Shown one piece after another: positions 19,322-28,547 of a stretch of DNA of 64,000 nt. Position 1 is the stretch's first letter, and every line of letters starts with the position of its first letter. The stretch is from contig JARWZW010000013.1 of assembly GCA_029866155.1 (NCBI GenBank), positions 1 through 64,000 on the forward strand, in the 5' to 3' direction. Source of the DNA: Caulobacter sp. (GTDB lineage: Bacteria; Pseudomonadota; Alphaproteobacteria; Caulobacterales; Caulobacteraceae). A program made the translations under genes and the position numbers. The notes under the pieces are model-generated. The model did no database searches. It saw only the letters and a list, made by a program, of their open reading frames with translations, and had not been told where the DNA came from.

Positions 19322-20707
19322 TCACATGGCTTTCAGGATCGGCAGCGCCTCGTCCAGGGATTGGGCGATGATGCCGACCAGCCGGTCAAGTTCCGCGTGG
19401 GTTATGATGAGCGGCGGGCAGCAGACGATGGTGTCGCGGATGCCCCGCACCATAAGCCCGTTCTTGATGCAAAGATCCCGGACAATCGGCCCGGCCGTTC
19501 CCTCCTTGCCGCCGAAGCGGTGGTTGGTCCCCTTTTCCGAGACGATCTCGACGGCGCCCAGCAGGCCCTTGGAACGCACTTCGCCCACCAGCGGATGATC
19601 GGACAGGGTCGCCAGCTTCGCCTCCAGATAGGGGCCGGTGTCATTGCGGGTCCGGTCGACCAGGCCTTCCCGTTCCAGGATCTCGATATTGCGCAGGGCC
19701 ACGGCGGCACAGGTCGGATGGCCGGAATAGGTGTAGCCATGGACGAAGTCGCCACCCTTTTCCCGAAGTTCGGCGACGATATGATCAGCGACCCCGACGG
19801 CCGAGATGGGCAGGTAGCCGCTGGAAATGCCCTTGGCCATGCAGACCAGATCTGGCTTCACGCCATAATGCTGGAATCCGAACCATTCGCCCAGGCGGCC
19901 AAATCCGGTGATGACCTCGTCACAGACCAGTAGAATTCCGTACTTGCGGCAGATGGCCTCGACCTTCGGCCAATAGCCGTCCGGCGGAATGACCACGCCT
20001 CCGGCCCCCTGGATCGGCTCGCCAATGAAGGCGGCGACGTTTTCCGGGCCCACGGCCAGGATACGGTCCTCGATGGCCTGGGCTGCGCGGCTGGCAAAGG
20101 CCTCGGGGTCTTCGCCAAAAGCCTCGCCGAACAGATAGGGTTGCATGACATGCTCGACCCCGGGGATCGGCAGGTCTCCCTGGGCATGCATGGCCTTCAT
20201 GCCGCCCAGGCTGACTCCCGCGACCGTCGAGCCGTGATAGGCGTTCCACCGGCTGATGAAGATCTTGCGCTGCGGCTGGCCCTTGAGGCCCCAGTAGTGC
20301 CGCACCAGTCGGAACACCGTGTCGTTGGCTTCCGAACCTGACGAATTGAAGAAGACATGCTGCAGGTCGCCGCCCAGCTTTTCGGCGACCTTGGCGGCCA
20401 GCCGGACGGTCGGCGGCGTCGCCGTCTTGAAGAAGGTGTTGTAATAGGGAAGCTCGAGCATCTGCTCGTAGGCGACGTCGGCCAGTTCCTTGCGGCCGTA
20501 GCCGACATTGACGCACCAAAGACCCGCCATGCCGTCCAGCAGGGCCATGCCGTCGCCATCATGGATGGTGCAGCCCTCGGCCCGGGTGATGATCCGGCTG
20601 CCGCCGAGTTCGGCGATGACCTTGTGATCGGCCTGGGCGGGAAGATGGTGCGCCAGGTCAAGGCGGCGGAGTTCGGCGATGTCGTAGTTGCGAATGGGGG
20701 CGTTCAC
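19322..20707 (-). CDS. spuC: Putrescine/polyamine-pyruvate aminotransferase, class III
   Basis: 461 residues, PLP-dependent class III. Conserved elements: GLWCVNVGYGRKELADVA near the N-terminus, NSSGSEANDTVFRL, the WNAYHGSTVAGVSLGG segment, CDEVITGFGRLG with the PLP-ring aspartate, and MAKGISSGYLPISAV with the Schiff-base lysine. The spelling matches SpuC-type enzymes that transfer the terminal amine of putrescine or related diamines to pyruvate. It lies 17 bases after puuD and 4 bases before puuA, so direct transamination and gamma-glutamylation routes are encoded in the same operon. Confidence 0.9.
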   Translation of the reverse strand: MNAPIRNYDIAELRRLDLAHHLPAQADHKVIAELGGSRIITRAEGCTIHDGDGMALLDGMAGLWCVNVGYGRKELADVAYEQMLELPYYNTFFKTATPPTVRLAAKVAEKLGGDLQHVFFNSSGSEANDTVFRLVRHYWGLKGQPQRKIFISRWNAYHGSTVAGVSLGGMKAMHAQGDLPIPGVEHVMQPYLFGEAFGEDPEAFASRAAQAIEDRILAVGPENVAAFIGEPIQGAGGVVIPPDGYWPKVEAICRKYGILLVCDEVITGFGRLGEWFGFQHYGVKPDLVCMAKGISSGYLPISAVGVADHIVAELREKGGDFVHGYTYSGHPTCAAVALRNIEILEREGLVDRTRNDTGPYLEAKLATLSDHPLVGEVRSKGLLGAVEIVSEKGTNHRFGGKEGTAGPIVRDLCIKNGLMVRGIRDTIVCCPPLIITHAELDRLVGIIAQSLDEALPILKAM

Positions 20708-20724
20708 GGCAAATCCTCGGGGGG

Positions 20725-21480
20725 TCAGGATTGAAGGGCCTCGCCCCGCAGGGCGCGACCAAAGAGTTCAAAGAAGGTGATGGAGTGCGGATTGGCGCCG
20801 GTCCGCCATTCGGGATGCCACTGGACCGCCAGCAGCGGAGCCCCTGAAAGGTCAGCGGAAACCGCCTCCACGACCCCGTCGGGCGCCCTGGCCTCGACGG
20901 TCAGGCCTTCGCCCAGCCGGTCCACGCCCTGATAGTGCACCGAGTTGACCCGGGCCGACGTCGCGCCAAAGGCCCGGGCCAGCAGGCCGCCTTCGGTCAG
21001 GGCGACGTCATGCTCGTGATCGAACATCTCGTTGAAGCCGACGCTATCCGGCGAATGGTGGGCCAGCAGATCCGGGCTTTCCGCCATGTCCCGGCGCAGG
21101 CTGCCGCCGAAGGCGACATTGATTTCCTGGAATCCGCGACAGACTCCGAACACTGGCCTGCCCAGATCGGCCATGGCCTTGATCATGTCGCGAGTCATGG
21201 AGTCTCTGTCCGGGTCGAACGGGCCGGGAGCGTCCTCCATGGATTCGCCATAGAGGGAAGGGTCAAGGTTGGACGGACTGCCGGTGAGCAGCAGGCCGTC
21301 CAGGCGGGACGCCACCTCGGAGGCGTGCATCAGGCCTGGCAGGGACGGCACCAGCAGGGCGGCGCAGTCGGAATACTGCAGCGGGCCGGTGACATATCGG
21401 TTGATCACCGCCTGGGCCGACTCGACGCCAACCGTGCGGGTGCAGCAGATGATCCCGGCGACGGGCCGGCTAGCGGTCAT
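20725..21480 (-). CDS. puuD: Gamma-glutamyl-gamma-aminobutyrate hydrolase (peptidase C26)
   Basis: 251 residues, class I glutamine-amidotransferase-like. The nucleophile elbow is GVCRGFQEINVAFGGSL (Cys about residue 118) and the catalytic His is in QWHPEWR near the C-terminus; the following Glu completes the triad. PuuD hydrolyses gamma-glutamyl-GABA to glutamate and GABA, the last step of the Puu pathway. The ATG at 21480 has GAGG just upstream. It follows potG after 66 bases containing a hairpin. Confidence 0.93.
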   Translation of the reverse strand: MTASRPVAGIICCTRTVGVESAQAVINRYVTGPLQYSDCAALLVPSLPGLMHASEVASRLDGLLLTGSPSNLDPSLYGESMEDAPGPFDPDRDSMTRDMIKAMADLGRPVFGVCRGFQEINVAFGGSLRRDMAESPDLLAHHSPDSVGFNEMFDHEHDVALTEGGLLARAFGATSARVNSVHYQGVDRLGEGLTVEARAPDGVVEAVSADLSGAPLLAVQWHPEWRTGANPHSITFFELFGRALRGEALQS

Positions 21481-21491
21481 GAGGCACCTCG

Positions 21492-21539
21492 GAGCATGTT
21501 CCGATAAGTGTGAAGCAGTTATCGGATCGACATATGCTC
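21492..21539. promoter_or_regulatory. Long imperfect hairpin between potG and puuD
   Basis: GAGCATGTTCCGATAA (21492-21507) pairs with 21519-21539 (TTATCGG, then ATGCTC), leaving an 11-base loop and a small bulge. It sits directly before the puuD ribosome site (GAGG) on the minus strand. Without a T-run it is unlikely to terminate alone; it could separate transporter and enzyme expression, or be a regulator site. Confidence 0.5.
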
Positions 21540-21546
21540 GAACACA

Positions 21547-22719
21547 TTAGGACAACAGGACTGCGGCCGAGCAGGCGTGCCAGGAAAGCCAGACAGCTTC
21601 ACCCAGAACAAAATCCTCCTGATCCCAGCGGGTCAGGTTGGACCTCAGGACGCGGATCTTGCGACCGCCCTTGATCTCGACCTCATAGACCGACTCGCTG
21701 CCCAGATAGACCTCGTGGCGGATGACGCCCGGAATCGAATTGAACCCGGCGGGGGCGTCGTCCATCACCGGGGCAGCGCTGCCTTCGGGGCGTTTGCGCA
21801 GTTCGATCTTCTCCGGCCGGATGGCGGCCCAGACTGTGGCGCCGCGGGCGCCGGTCACGCCGTGATCCAGATAGATCTCGGTCTCCAGCCCCGGAGAGCG
21901 GACGATGGCGTGGTCCGGTTCATCGACGACCAGATCGCCTTCGAACAGGTTCACCGTCCCGATGAAGTCGGCGACGAACCGCGAATTGGGAAACTCGTAT
22001 AGATCGTTAGGCGGCGCGACCTGCTGCAGCAGGCCCCTGTTCATCACGGCGCAGCGGGTGGCCAGAGCCAGAGCTTCGTCCTGGTCGTGGGTCACCATGA
22101 TGAAGGTGATGCCGACCTTTTCCTGGAGCGTCGCCAGCTCGGTCCGCATCTGGTCGCGCAGCTTGGCGTCCAGGGCCGAGAGGGGTTCGTCCAGCAACAG
22201 TACGCGGGGGCGCTTGACCAGGGCCCGGGCCAAAGCGACCCGTTGGCGCTGTCCGCCCGAAAGCTGGTCGGGCTTTCGCTGGCCGAGGCCGTCCAACTGC
22301 ACCAGGGCAAGGGCTTCCTCCACCCGGCGGCTGCGCTCCGCGCCCGGGACGCCATCCACCTTCAGGCCATAGGCGACATTGTCCGCCACAGTCATGTGCG
22401 GGAAGACCGCATAGGACTGAAAGACCATATTGACCGGCCGCTTGTTGGGCGGAACCGCGCTGACGTCCTGGCCATCGATCAGGATGCGGCCCTCGGTCGG
22501 GGTCTCGAACCCCGCCAGCATGCGCAGCAGGGTGGTCTTTCCGCAGCCGGACGGACCGAGCAGGGCGAAGAACTCCCCCTCGTGGATGGTCAGGTCGACA
22601 TTGTCGACGGCCACCATCTTGCCAAAGCGCTTGGTCACGCCCTCGAAGGTGATGATCGCCTTCCCGGCCTGGGGTGAGGGGCGCTTTGCGGGAGAAACGG
22701 AGATTGAGGCGTCGGTCAT
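21547..22719 (-). CDS. potG: Polyamine ABC transporter ATP-binding protein
   Basis: 390 residues. Walker A GPSGCGKTT, the Q-loop MVFQSYAVFPHMT, the signature LSGGQRQRVALARAL, Walker B VLLLDEPLSALD and the switch His in MVTHDQDEALA are all intact, followed by a TOBE-2 domain (about 290-380) as in PotG/PotA. It powers import of putrescine/spermidine together with PotH, PotI and PotF. Six bases separate it from potI. The C-terminus (WHACSAAVLLS) extends a few residues past the usual end and looks unconserved. Confidence 0.95.
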   Translation of the reverse strand: MTDASISVSPAKRPSPQAGKAIITFEGVTKRFGKMVAVDNVDLTIHEGEFFALLGPSGCGKTTLLRMLAGFETPTEGRILIDGQDVSAVPPNKRPVNMVFQSYAVFPHMTVADNVAYGLKVDGVPGAERSRRVEEALALVQLDGLGQRKPDQLSGGQRQRVALARALVKRPRVLLLDEPLSALDAKLRDQMRTELATLQEKVGITFIMVTHDQDEALALATRCAVMNRGLLQQVAPPNDLYEFPNSRFVADFIGTVNLFEGDLVVDEPDHAIVRSPGLETEIYLDHGVTGARGATVWAAIRPEKIELRKRPEGSAAPVMDDAPAGFNSIPGVIRHEVYLGSESVYEVEIKGGRKIRVLRSNLTRWDQEDFVLGEAVWLSWHACSAAVLLS

Positions 22720-22725
22720 GGGGTC

Positions 22726-23595
22726 CTAGGCCCTGGGGGCTGCAGGGGCATGGCCGCCTGCGGCGGCGGCGGGATCGCCTTGCATGCGGAGCGCAACGGC
22801 GGTCAGCACGACGGTCATGGCTATCAGGATGGTAGAGGCGGCATTGACCTCCGGCGTCACCGAGAACCGCACCATCGAATAGACTTTGACCGGGAAGGTC
22901 ACGGTGTCGGGTCCTGAGGTGAAGAAGGTGATTACGAAGTCGTCCAGGCTGAGGGTGAAGGCCAGCAAGGCCCCGGCGATCAGGGACGGCGCCATGTGGG
23001 GCACGATCACGTCCTTGATCATCCGCCACTCGCCGGCTCCCAGGTCGCGGGCGGCCTCCTCCATTTCTCGGTTGAAGGAGGCCATCCTTGCTCTCACCAC
23101 CACGGCGACGAACGGAAACGAGAACGAGATGTGCGCAATGATGATGGCCCCCAAATTCAGCGGCCAGGGCATCTCCTGAGGCCAGGGCAGGACCCGGGCG
23201 AAGAACACCAGCATCGCCACCCCCATACAGATCTCCGGCACGACGATGGGCAGGGCCATGGCCCCATCGACAACCGTCTTGCCCGGAAACCGGAAGCGCC
23301 AAAGGGCAAGGGCGACCAGCGCTCCCAGCACGACGCTGAACAGGGTCGAGACGGCCGCAATGGTCAGGGAGTTGCCGAAGGCCTCGATCAGGCTCTCGTT
23401 GGTCAGAGCCTTCTTGTAGTATTTCAGGGTGAAGCCCTGCCAGACAATGTTGCGCTTGGAGTCGTTGAAACTGAACACCATCAAGGTGATCAGCGGCGCG
23501 TAGAGAAACACCCCGACCATGGCCAGCCAGGCCTGCAGTGGCCAGCGGCGCAGGTATTCGAGCGGCCCGGGAGGCGACTGGTCCGATTTTTTCAT
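22726..23595 (-). CDS. potI: Polyamine ABC transporter permease
   Basis: 289 residues, six predicted membrane helices, beginning with a charged N-terminus and a WLAMVGVFLYAPLITLMVFSF helix. The EAA loop (EEAARDLGAGEWRMIKDVIVPHMAPSL, about residues 160-185) contacts the ATPase. Best fit is PotI, the second permease of the PotFGHI putrescine importer. The start codon overlaps the stop of potH (ATGA), implying translational coupling. Confidence 0.94.
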   Translation of the reverse strand: MKKSDQSPPGPLEYLRRWPLQAWLAMVGVFLYAPLITLMVFSFNDSKRNIVWQGFTLKYYKKALTNESLIEAFGNSLTIAAVSTLFSVVLGALVALALWRFRFPGKTVVDGAMALPIVVPEICMGVAMLVFFARVLPWPQEMPWPLNLGAIIIAHISFSFPFVAVVVRARMASFNREMEEAARDLGAGEWRMIKDVIVPHMAPSLIAGALLAFTLSLDDFVITFFTSGPDTVTFPVKVYSMVRFSVTPEVNAASTILIAMTVVLTAVALRMQGDPAAAAGGHAPAAPRA

Positions 23596-24497
23596 GCGGC
23601 CCTCCCACGGTTGCGGGACATAACGGCCTGGATCGCGATGGCGATGAAGGTCAGGTACATCAGCAGGAAGGACATGGCCGCCCCGAAGGGCCAGTCATTG
23701 GCCCTCTTGAACTGACGCTCGATGATGTTGGCGATCATCTGGCTGTCCGGTCCGCCTAGCAGGTCCGGCGTCAGATAGGCGCCCAGCGCCGGGATGAAGG
23801 TGATCAGGATGCCTGAGGCGATACCCGGCAGGGCCAGGGGCACAACCACCACCAGCAGGGTGCGGATGTGGCCAGCGCCCAGGTCTAGACTGGCTTCCAA
23901 CAGGGAGCGGTCCAGACGGTCCAGGGCCGAATAGAGCGGCAGCACCATGAAAGGCAGGTGGACATAGACCAGCCCCACCACCACGGCGAAATTGTTGTGC
24001 AGAAGTTCCAAGGGCGTGAAGGCGCCGAGCGGCTGAAGTCCGACCAGGGGCGCCAGTCCTCCGGCCCCGTTCCACAGCCATTCAAGGCTGAGATTGATAT
24101 AGCCTTCAGTGCGCAGGACCGCGATCAGGGCATAGGTCCGGATCAGCAGGTTGGTCCAGAAGGGCAGCATTACCAGCAGCAGCAGCCAGGTTTTCAGCCG
24201 GGGCGGCGCGAAGGTTATGGCCAGGGCGACCGGGAAGCCCAGCACCAGGCACAGGGCGGTGGTCAGCCCCGCGACCCAGGCCGATTTGACGAAGATCTTC
24301 AAATAGAGCGGCTCGATCGCCCGGGCGTAGTTGGAAAAGGTCCCGGTGAAGGAGATTTCGGTCAGGCCGTCATTCTGACCGAAGCTATAGGCCCAGACGA
24401 TGGCCAGGGGGACGATGAAGAACAGGATCAGCCAGAACAGCGGCGGACCCAGGGCGCCGGCGAAGACCGCCTTTGCCTGTTTCCAGCTTTGTTCCAT
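23592..24497 (-). CDS. potH: Polyamine ABC transporter permease
   Basis: 301 residues, six predicted membrane helices. The EAA-type loop EASLDLGAGHIRTLLVVVVPLALPGI is present at about 200-225, and the N-terminal LFWLILFFIVPLAIVWAYSF is typical of PotH/PotB. It forms a heterodimeric channel with the following PotI, whose start overlaps its end by four bases. It lies 28 bases after the binding-protein gene. Confidence 0.94.
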   Translation of the reverse strand: MEQSWKQAKAVFAGALGPPLFWLILFFIVPLAIVWAYSFGQNDGLTEISFTGTFSNYARAIEPLYLKIFVKSAWVAGLTTALCLVLGFPVALAITFAPPRLKTWLLLLVMLPFWTNLLIRTYALIAVLRTEGYINLSLEWLWNGAGGLAPLVGLQPLGAFTPLELLHNNFAVVVGLVYVHLPFMVLPLYSALDRLDRSLLEASLDLGAGHIRTLLVVVVPLALPGIASGILITFIPALGAYLTPDLLGGPDSQMIANIIERQFKRANDWPFGAAMSFLLMYLTFIAIAIQAVMSRNRGRAA

Positions 24498-24525
24498 CAG
24501 CCGTCCCCCTGGCTAAAGTTGGTGA

Positions 24526-25629
24526 TCAGGCCGCGCGGACCTTGGTGATCAGCTCTTCATAGGCCTGAGCCTTTTCGGCCCCTTCAAAGGCGCCGTATTC
24601 GCACTTGGCCATTATATCTGCCGGCGGGAAGATCACCGGATTGTTGCGATAGTCGTCCGGCATCAGCGCCTTGGCCGCCGCATTGGGGGTCGGATAGAGG
24701 ATGGTCTTGCTGATCTCGGCTCCGGCCTTGGCGTCCAGCAGGAAGTTGATGAACTTGTGCGCGTTTTCCGGACGCGGGGCGCCGGTCGGGATGCACAGGG
24801 TGTCAGAGTTGATCAGGCTGCCTTCCTTCGGGATGACAAAGTCGATGTCCGGGTCTTCCTTCATGGCCTGAGCAATGTCGCCATTGTACTCGAGGACCAG
24901 ATCGACATCCTTGGCCAGCAGCATGTCCTGGCCATTGTCCTCGTGGAACGCCTTCACATAGGCCTTCTGCTTGGTCAGCATCGCCTCGATCTTGGGCAGC
25001 ATTTCCGGCGGGATATTGTTGACCGATTGGCCCAGATACTTGGCGCAGAGACGGACCAGATCGGCGGACTCCGACAGCAACGCGATCTTGCCGGCGTACT
25101 GCGGCGAGTCGAACAGGTATTTCCAGCTGTCCGGAATGCCCTGGACCTTGGACTTGCGATAGCCGATGCCCAGGGTCAGCCAAGTATAGGGCATGGAGTA
25201 TTTGCGGCCCGGATCAAACTCGGGATCGAGGAACGAGGGGTCGATGTTCTTGATGTTGGGAATCTTGGCGTGATCCAGCGCCATCAGCAGGCCGGCCTGG
25301 CTCATGCGGGTGACGAACTCGTTGGACGGAACGATAACGTCAAAGCCCGGGTTGCCGGCCTTCAGCTTGGCGAACAGTTCGTCATTGGTGGCGAACAGGC
25401 TCATGTTCACATCGACGCCCGAGGCCGCCTTGAAATCTGCCAGGCTGGTTTCACCGATATAGGTGTCCCAATTGTAGAAGTTCAGCTTGGCCTCTTCTGC
25501 GCCTGCCGTCTTTTCCGCCGCCGGGCTGCAGCCCGTCAGGGCCGGTCCGAAACTCAGGCCCACCGCAGCGGCGCCAAACGTGGTCAGCAGAGACCGGCGG
25601 GAAGTCCCGCCCCTTTTAATCTTGTCCAT
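24526..25629 (-). CDS. potF: Polyamine-binding lipoprotein, Tat-type signal
   Basis: 367 residues. The N-terminus has a twin-arginine-like SRRSLLTTFGAAAVG and then a lipobox LTGC at about residues 31-34, so it is probably exported folded and lipid-anchored on the outside of the inner membrane. The mature part starts LNFYNWDTYIGE, the standard PotD/PotF opening whose Trp and Tyr line the polyamine site; EDNGQDMLLAKDVDLVLEYNGD is also typical. It is the first gene of the potFHIG block, 96 bases after the second glutamine-synthetase-like gene, with a hairpin between. Confidence 0.93.
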   Translation of the reverse strand: MDKIKRGGTSRRSLLTTFGAAAVGLSFGPALTGCSPAAEKTAGAEEAKLNFYNWDTYIGETSLADFKAASGVDVNMSLFATNDELFAKLKAGNPGFDVIVPSNEFVTRMSQAGLLMALDHAKIPNIKNIDPSFLDPEFDPGRKYSMPYTWLTLGIGYRKSKVQGIPDSWKYLFDSPQYAGKIALLSESADLVRLCAKYLGQSVNNIPPEMLPKIEAMLTKQKAYVKAFHEDNGQDMLLAKDVDLVLEYNGDIAQAMKEDPDIDFVIPKEGSLINSDTLCIPTGAPRPENAHKFINFLLDAKAGAEISKTILYPTPNAAAKALMPDDYRNNPVIFPPADIMAKCEYGAFEGAEKAQAYEELITKVRAA

Positions 25630-25674
25630 GGCCCGATCTGTCTCCCATTGCCGTCAGGATTGAAGGTCTAGTCT

Positions 25675-25703
25675 GCATGTCTGGCCGGAACGGCCAAACA
25701 TGC
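25675..25703. promoter_or_regulatory. 12-bp-arm hairpin between the second puuA-like gene and potF
   Basis: GCATGTCTGGCC (25675-25686) pairs with GGCCAAACATGC (25692-25703) with one mismatch and a five-base loop. It lies 46 bases upstream of the potF ATG on the transcribed strand. It may be a 3'-end or processing element for the upstream pair or an operator; no T-run follows. Confidence 0.5.
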
Positions 25704-25725
25704 TGTCGGTCAGCATGACACCTTG

Positions 25726-27114
25726 TCAGGCATTGCGTAGATACCAATCAAAATCGAGGCTGGTGACGACCTCAAAAAATCTTGCCTGCTCGGTGCGCTT
25801 GACCGAGGTGAACATATCCACGAACCGATCGCCAAGGTATTCCCGCAAAACGGGTGATGTTGCGAACAGGTCGACCGCCGCAAACCAGTTGGTGGGCAGC
25901 TTCTGGTTGGAGGCCGCCGCGGCCGCGTAGCCATCTCCGACCACGGCCGGGCCCGGATCGATCCTGTTGGCGATGCCGTAATGGGCGCCGGCCAGAACCA
26001 CGGCCATGACCAGGTATGGGTTGGCGTCTGCGCCGGCGACCCGGTGCTCGACATGTCTTGTGGGCGGCAGGCCCGCCGGGACCCGAAGCGAGACCGTCCG
26101 GTTGTTGACGCCCCAGGTCGGCGCAACCGGGGCATAGGAATTGGCTTTGAACCGGCGGTAGGAATTGGCGTTGGGCGCCAGGATCGCCATGCTCTCGCCC
26201 AGCAAGGCCTTCATGCCGCCAATCGCCCATTTCAGCAGTTGCGATCCCTGAAGGTCGTCGCTGGCGCAGAGGTTATTGCCCTCGCTGTCATTGAAGCTGA
26301 CATGAAGGTGAAAGCCGCTGCCGGCGCGGTCCGCCCAGGGCTTGGCCATGAAGGTGGCCTCGCAGCCATGGCGCAGGGCCACGCCCTTGGTCGCCCGCTT
26401 GTAGATCAGGCCGTCGTCGGCGGCGGCCAGGGCGTCGCCCTTGTGCTTCAGGGTCAGCTCGACCTGACCGGGGGCAAACTCCGAAATGGCTCCTTCCAGC
26501 GGGACCCCCAGCACATCGGCCGTGTTCCACAGCTCTGTCAGGAAGGGCGCGATCGATTCCAGCTCCGGCAGGCCATAGACCTGGATGCCGGTCGGGCGCT
26601 GGCCGGTCGTCAGGGACTTGGCCGGCTGCAGGCCGCCATTGGCGTCCCGTTCCTGGTCGACCAGGTAGTATTCCAGTTCGCAGGCGGCGACCGGGGTCAT
26701 GCCATCGGCCCGGAACCGGTCCAGGACCGCGTTCAGCACATGGCGCGGGTCGAGGTCATTGGGGGCGCCATCCAGTTCATACAGCGACAGCATTACTTGG
26801 CCGACCTCGGGGCCCAGCCAGGGCGCGGGCTTCAAGGTGCCGGGTACCGGGCGGGCCAGGCGATCGGCGTCGCCGTCTTCCCAGACCAGACCCGTCTCCT
26901 CGCAATCAGCGCCATTGGTGTCGACCACCAGGATCGAGCCGGGCAGGAAGCGGCCATAGTCATAGATGGCCTGAAGCTCGTGGATGCGAAGCCGCTTGCC
27001 GCGGGGCACGCCGGTCATGCTGGTGAAGAAGACGTCCACAAAGCGGATCTGCGGATGGTCGGCTATGAACCGGCGGCATTCATCCGGATCAGCAACCAGG
27101 GGGTGGGACTTCAT
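25726..27114 (-). CDS. Second gamma-glutamylamine synthetase (glutamine-synthetase family)
   Basis: 462 residues from ATG 27114, chosen because it overlaps the preceding stop as ATGA and begins a family-like N-terminus (RFIADHPQIRFVDVFFTSMTGVPRGKRL); a longer frame upstream is antisense-like. Glutamine-synthetase signatures: AACELEYYLV (ACELEYYLVD), TLKHKGD, EATFMAKPWADRAGSGFHLHVSFND, NSYRRFKANSYAPVAPTWGVNNRTVSLRVP and NPYLVMAVVLAGAHYG. Clearly diverged from the puuA copy at 17914-19317, so it may accept a different amine (spermidine, diaminopropane, ethanolamine). Amine specificity cannot be read from sequence by eye. Confidence 0.9.
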   Translation of the reverse strand: MKSHPLVADPDECRRFIADHPQIRFVDVFFTSMTGVPRGKRLRIHELQAIYDYGRFLPGSILVVDTNGADCEETGLVWEDGDADRLARPVPGTLKPAPWLGPEVGQVMLSLYELDGAPNDLDPRHVLNAVLDRFRADGMTPVAACELEYYLVDQERDANGGLQPAKSLTTGQRPTGIQVYGLPELESIAPFLTELWNTADVLGVPLEGAISEFAPGQVELTLKHKGDALAAADDGLIYKRATKGVALRHGCEATFMAKPWADRAGSGFHLHVSFNDSEGNNLCASDDLQGSQLLKWAIGGMKALLGESMAILAPNANSYRRFKANSYAPVAPTWGVNNRTVSLRVPAGLPPTRHVEHRVAGADANPYLVMAVVLAGAHYGIANRIDPGPAVVGDGYAAAAASNQKLPTNWFAAVDLFATSPVLREYLGDRFVDMFTSVKRTEQARFFEVVTSLDFDWYLRNA

Positions 27115-28484
27115 GGCTCTGAACCTTCCAGTCGGGCGGCGAACTGGTCGACCGCGGTAACCAGTCGCGCGATCTGCGACTCGGTCGTGAGGGGCGACAC
27201 CAGCATCATGTTGTGGAACGGCGCAATCAGCACCCCCCGATTGATCAGCCACAGATGAAGCGCTTCCAGCAGCCCGGCGTCCAGAGCCAGGCGCATCTCT
27301 GAGGCGTTGCGGGGCGCCGGATCGGCAAAGACCAGCTCGACCCGGGCGCCGACATGAACCACGCTCCAGGCGAGATTTCGCTGGGCGATGACCGCTGCCA
27401 GGCCGGCGACCAGGGTCTTGGCTCCGGCCAGCATGGCGTTGTAGGCCTCGTCCGTCATGACATCCGCCAGCATGGCCCGCATGGCGGCCATGGCCAGGGC
27501 GTTGCCGGAAAGGGTGGTGCCGATCCCGGAATAGCCCGGGCCGATCCGGGCCTGGGCCTCGTCCATCCGCGCCGCCAGGTCGGCCGTCACGCCCCAGACA
27601 GCGGCCGGCAGGCCGCCGGCAATGGCCTTGCCAAGTGTGAAGATGTCCGGGTCCAGGCCGTGAGCCCGGGTATAGCCGCCGGGGCCCGTGGACAGGGTAT
27701 GGGTCTCGTCTATGATCAGCAGGGTTCCGGCGTCCCGGGTCATCTGGCGCAAGGCGGCGTGAAAGCCGGAGTCCGGTAAGATCATGCCGCAGTTGGTCAT
27801 GACCGGCTCGGCCAGAACCGCTGCCACATCCCGTGAGGCCATGGCAGTTTCAAGGGCAGGCAGGTCATTGAAGGGAATGACGAGGGTGCGGCCGGTCACG
27901 TCCTCGACCTGTCCCACCAGCCCGGCCTTCATGGCGGGTCTACCCGTTGCCAGGCTGACAAAGGTGTCGTCCACGGCGCCGTGATAACAGCCGTCAAACA
28001 CTAGGATCTTCGGGCGACCGGTCACCGCACGGGCCCAGCGCAGGGCTGCGCGGTTGGCGTCGGTCGCCGTGGTCGCCGCCTGCCACAGGGGCAGGCCGAA
28101 CCGCTCGGCCAGCATCCGGCCGACCAGCACGGCCTGGGCTGTCGGCAGCATGAAGCCTGTGCCGCGCCGGGCCTGGTCCTGAAGGGCAGAGGCCAATTCC
28201 ATCTGGCCATGGCCGAACATCGAGGGGGTGTCGCCCAGGCAGAAGTCGGCATAGGTCGCGCCGTCCACATCCACCACCTCGGCCCCGACGCCCTGGGCTG
28301 CGAACAACGGAGTGGGGGAGGCCCAGTCGGTCATCCAGTGCATGGGAGCACCGCCACGCCAGACGGCGGCGGCCTCCCGGGCCAGGGCCACCGACCGAGG
28401 ATGTTCGGACAGGAAGCGGGCGCGTTCCTCCGCCAGCAGGGACTGGCAGGTTTCATATAACGGTGATGGAGCCCCGCTGCTCAA
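27111..28484 (-). CDS. Class III aminotransferase (glutamate-1-semialdehyde aminomutase-like)
   Basis: 457 residues. I choose the TTG at 28484 because GGAGAGGGGG lies just upstream; a TTG at 28514 would put the start within the regulatory palindrome and lacks a ribosome site. PLP-fold elements: DGATYADFCLGDTPSMFGHG, the TATDANRAALRWAR segment, DGCYHGAVDDTF, IDETHTLSTGPGGYTRAHGLDPDIFTLGKAIAGGLPAAVWG with the Schiff-base lysine. The order resembles HemL, but the HemL hallmarks are loose and the gene is coupled (ATGA) to a gamma-glutamylamine synthetase, so an amine or amino-acid transaminase acting in the same catabolic route is more likely. Confidence 0.85.
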   Translation of the reverse strand: MSSGAPSPLYETCQSLLAEERARFLSEHPRSVALAREAAAVWRGGAPMHWMTDWASPTPLFAAQGVGAEVVDVDGATYADFCLGDTPSMFGHGQMELASALQDQARRGTGFMLPTAQAVLVGRMLAERFGLPLWQAATTATDANRAALRWARAVTGRPKILVFDGCYHGAVDDTFVSLATGRPAMKAGLVGQVEDVTGRTLVIPFNDLPALETAMASRDVAAVLAEPVMTNCGMILPDSGFHAALRQMTRDAGTLLIIDETHTLSTGPGGYTRAHGLDPDIFTLGKAIAGGLPAAVWGVTADLAARMDEAQARIGPGYSGIGTTLSGNALAMAAMRAMLADVMTDEAYNAMLAGAKTLVAGLAAVIAQRNLAWSVVHVGARVELVFADPAPRNASEMRLALDAGLLEALHLWLINRGVLIAPFHNMMLVSPLTTESQIARLVTAVDQFAARLEGSEP

Positions 28485-28514
28485 AACGCCCCCTCTCCAG
28501 CCCCCGCAGGCCAA

Positions 28515-28526
28515 TTGTGATCACAG
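28515..28526. promoter_or_regulatory. GntR-type operator, copy 1
   Basis: TTGTGATCACAG, one base off a perfect 12-bp palindrome, 31 bases upstream of the TTG start of the aminotransferase and 22 bases beyond the end of the GntR gene. The same palindrome, perfect, recurs at 29272-29283. FCD-type GntR regulators bind short palindromes of this size. Confidence 0.72.
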
Positions 28527-28547
28527 TTTCGCAGGCGGCTGATCAAG

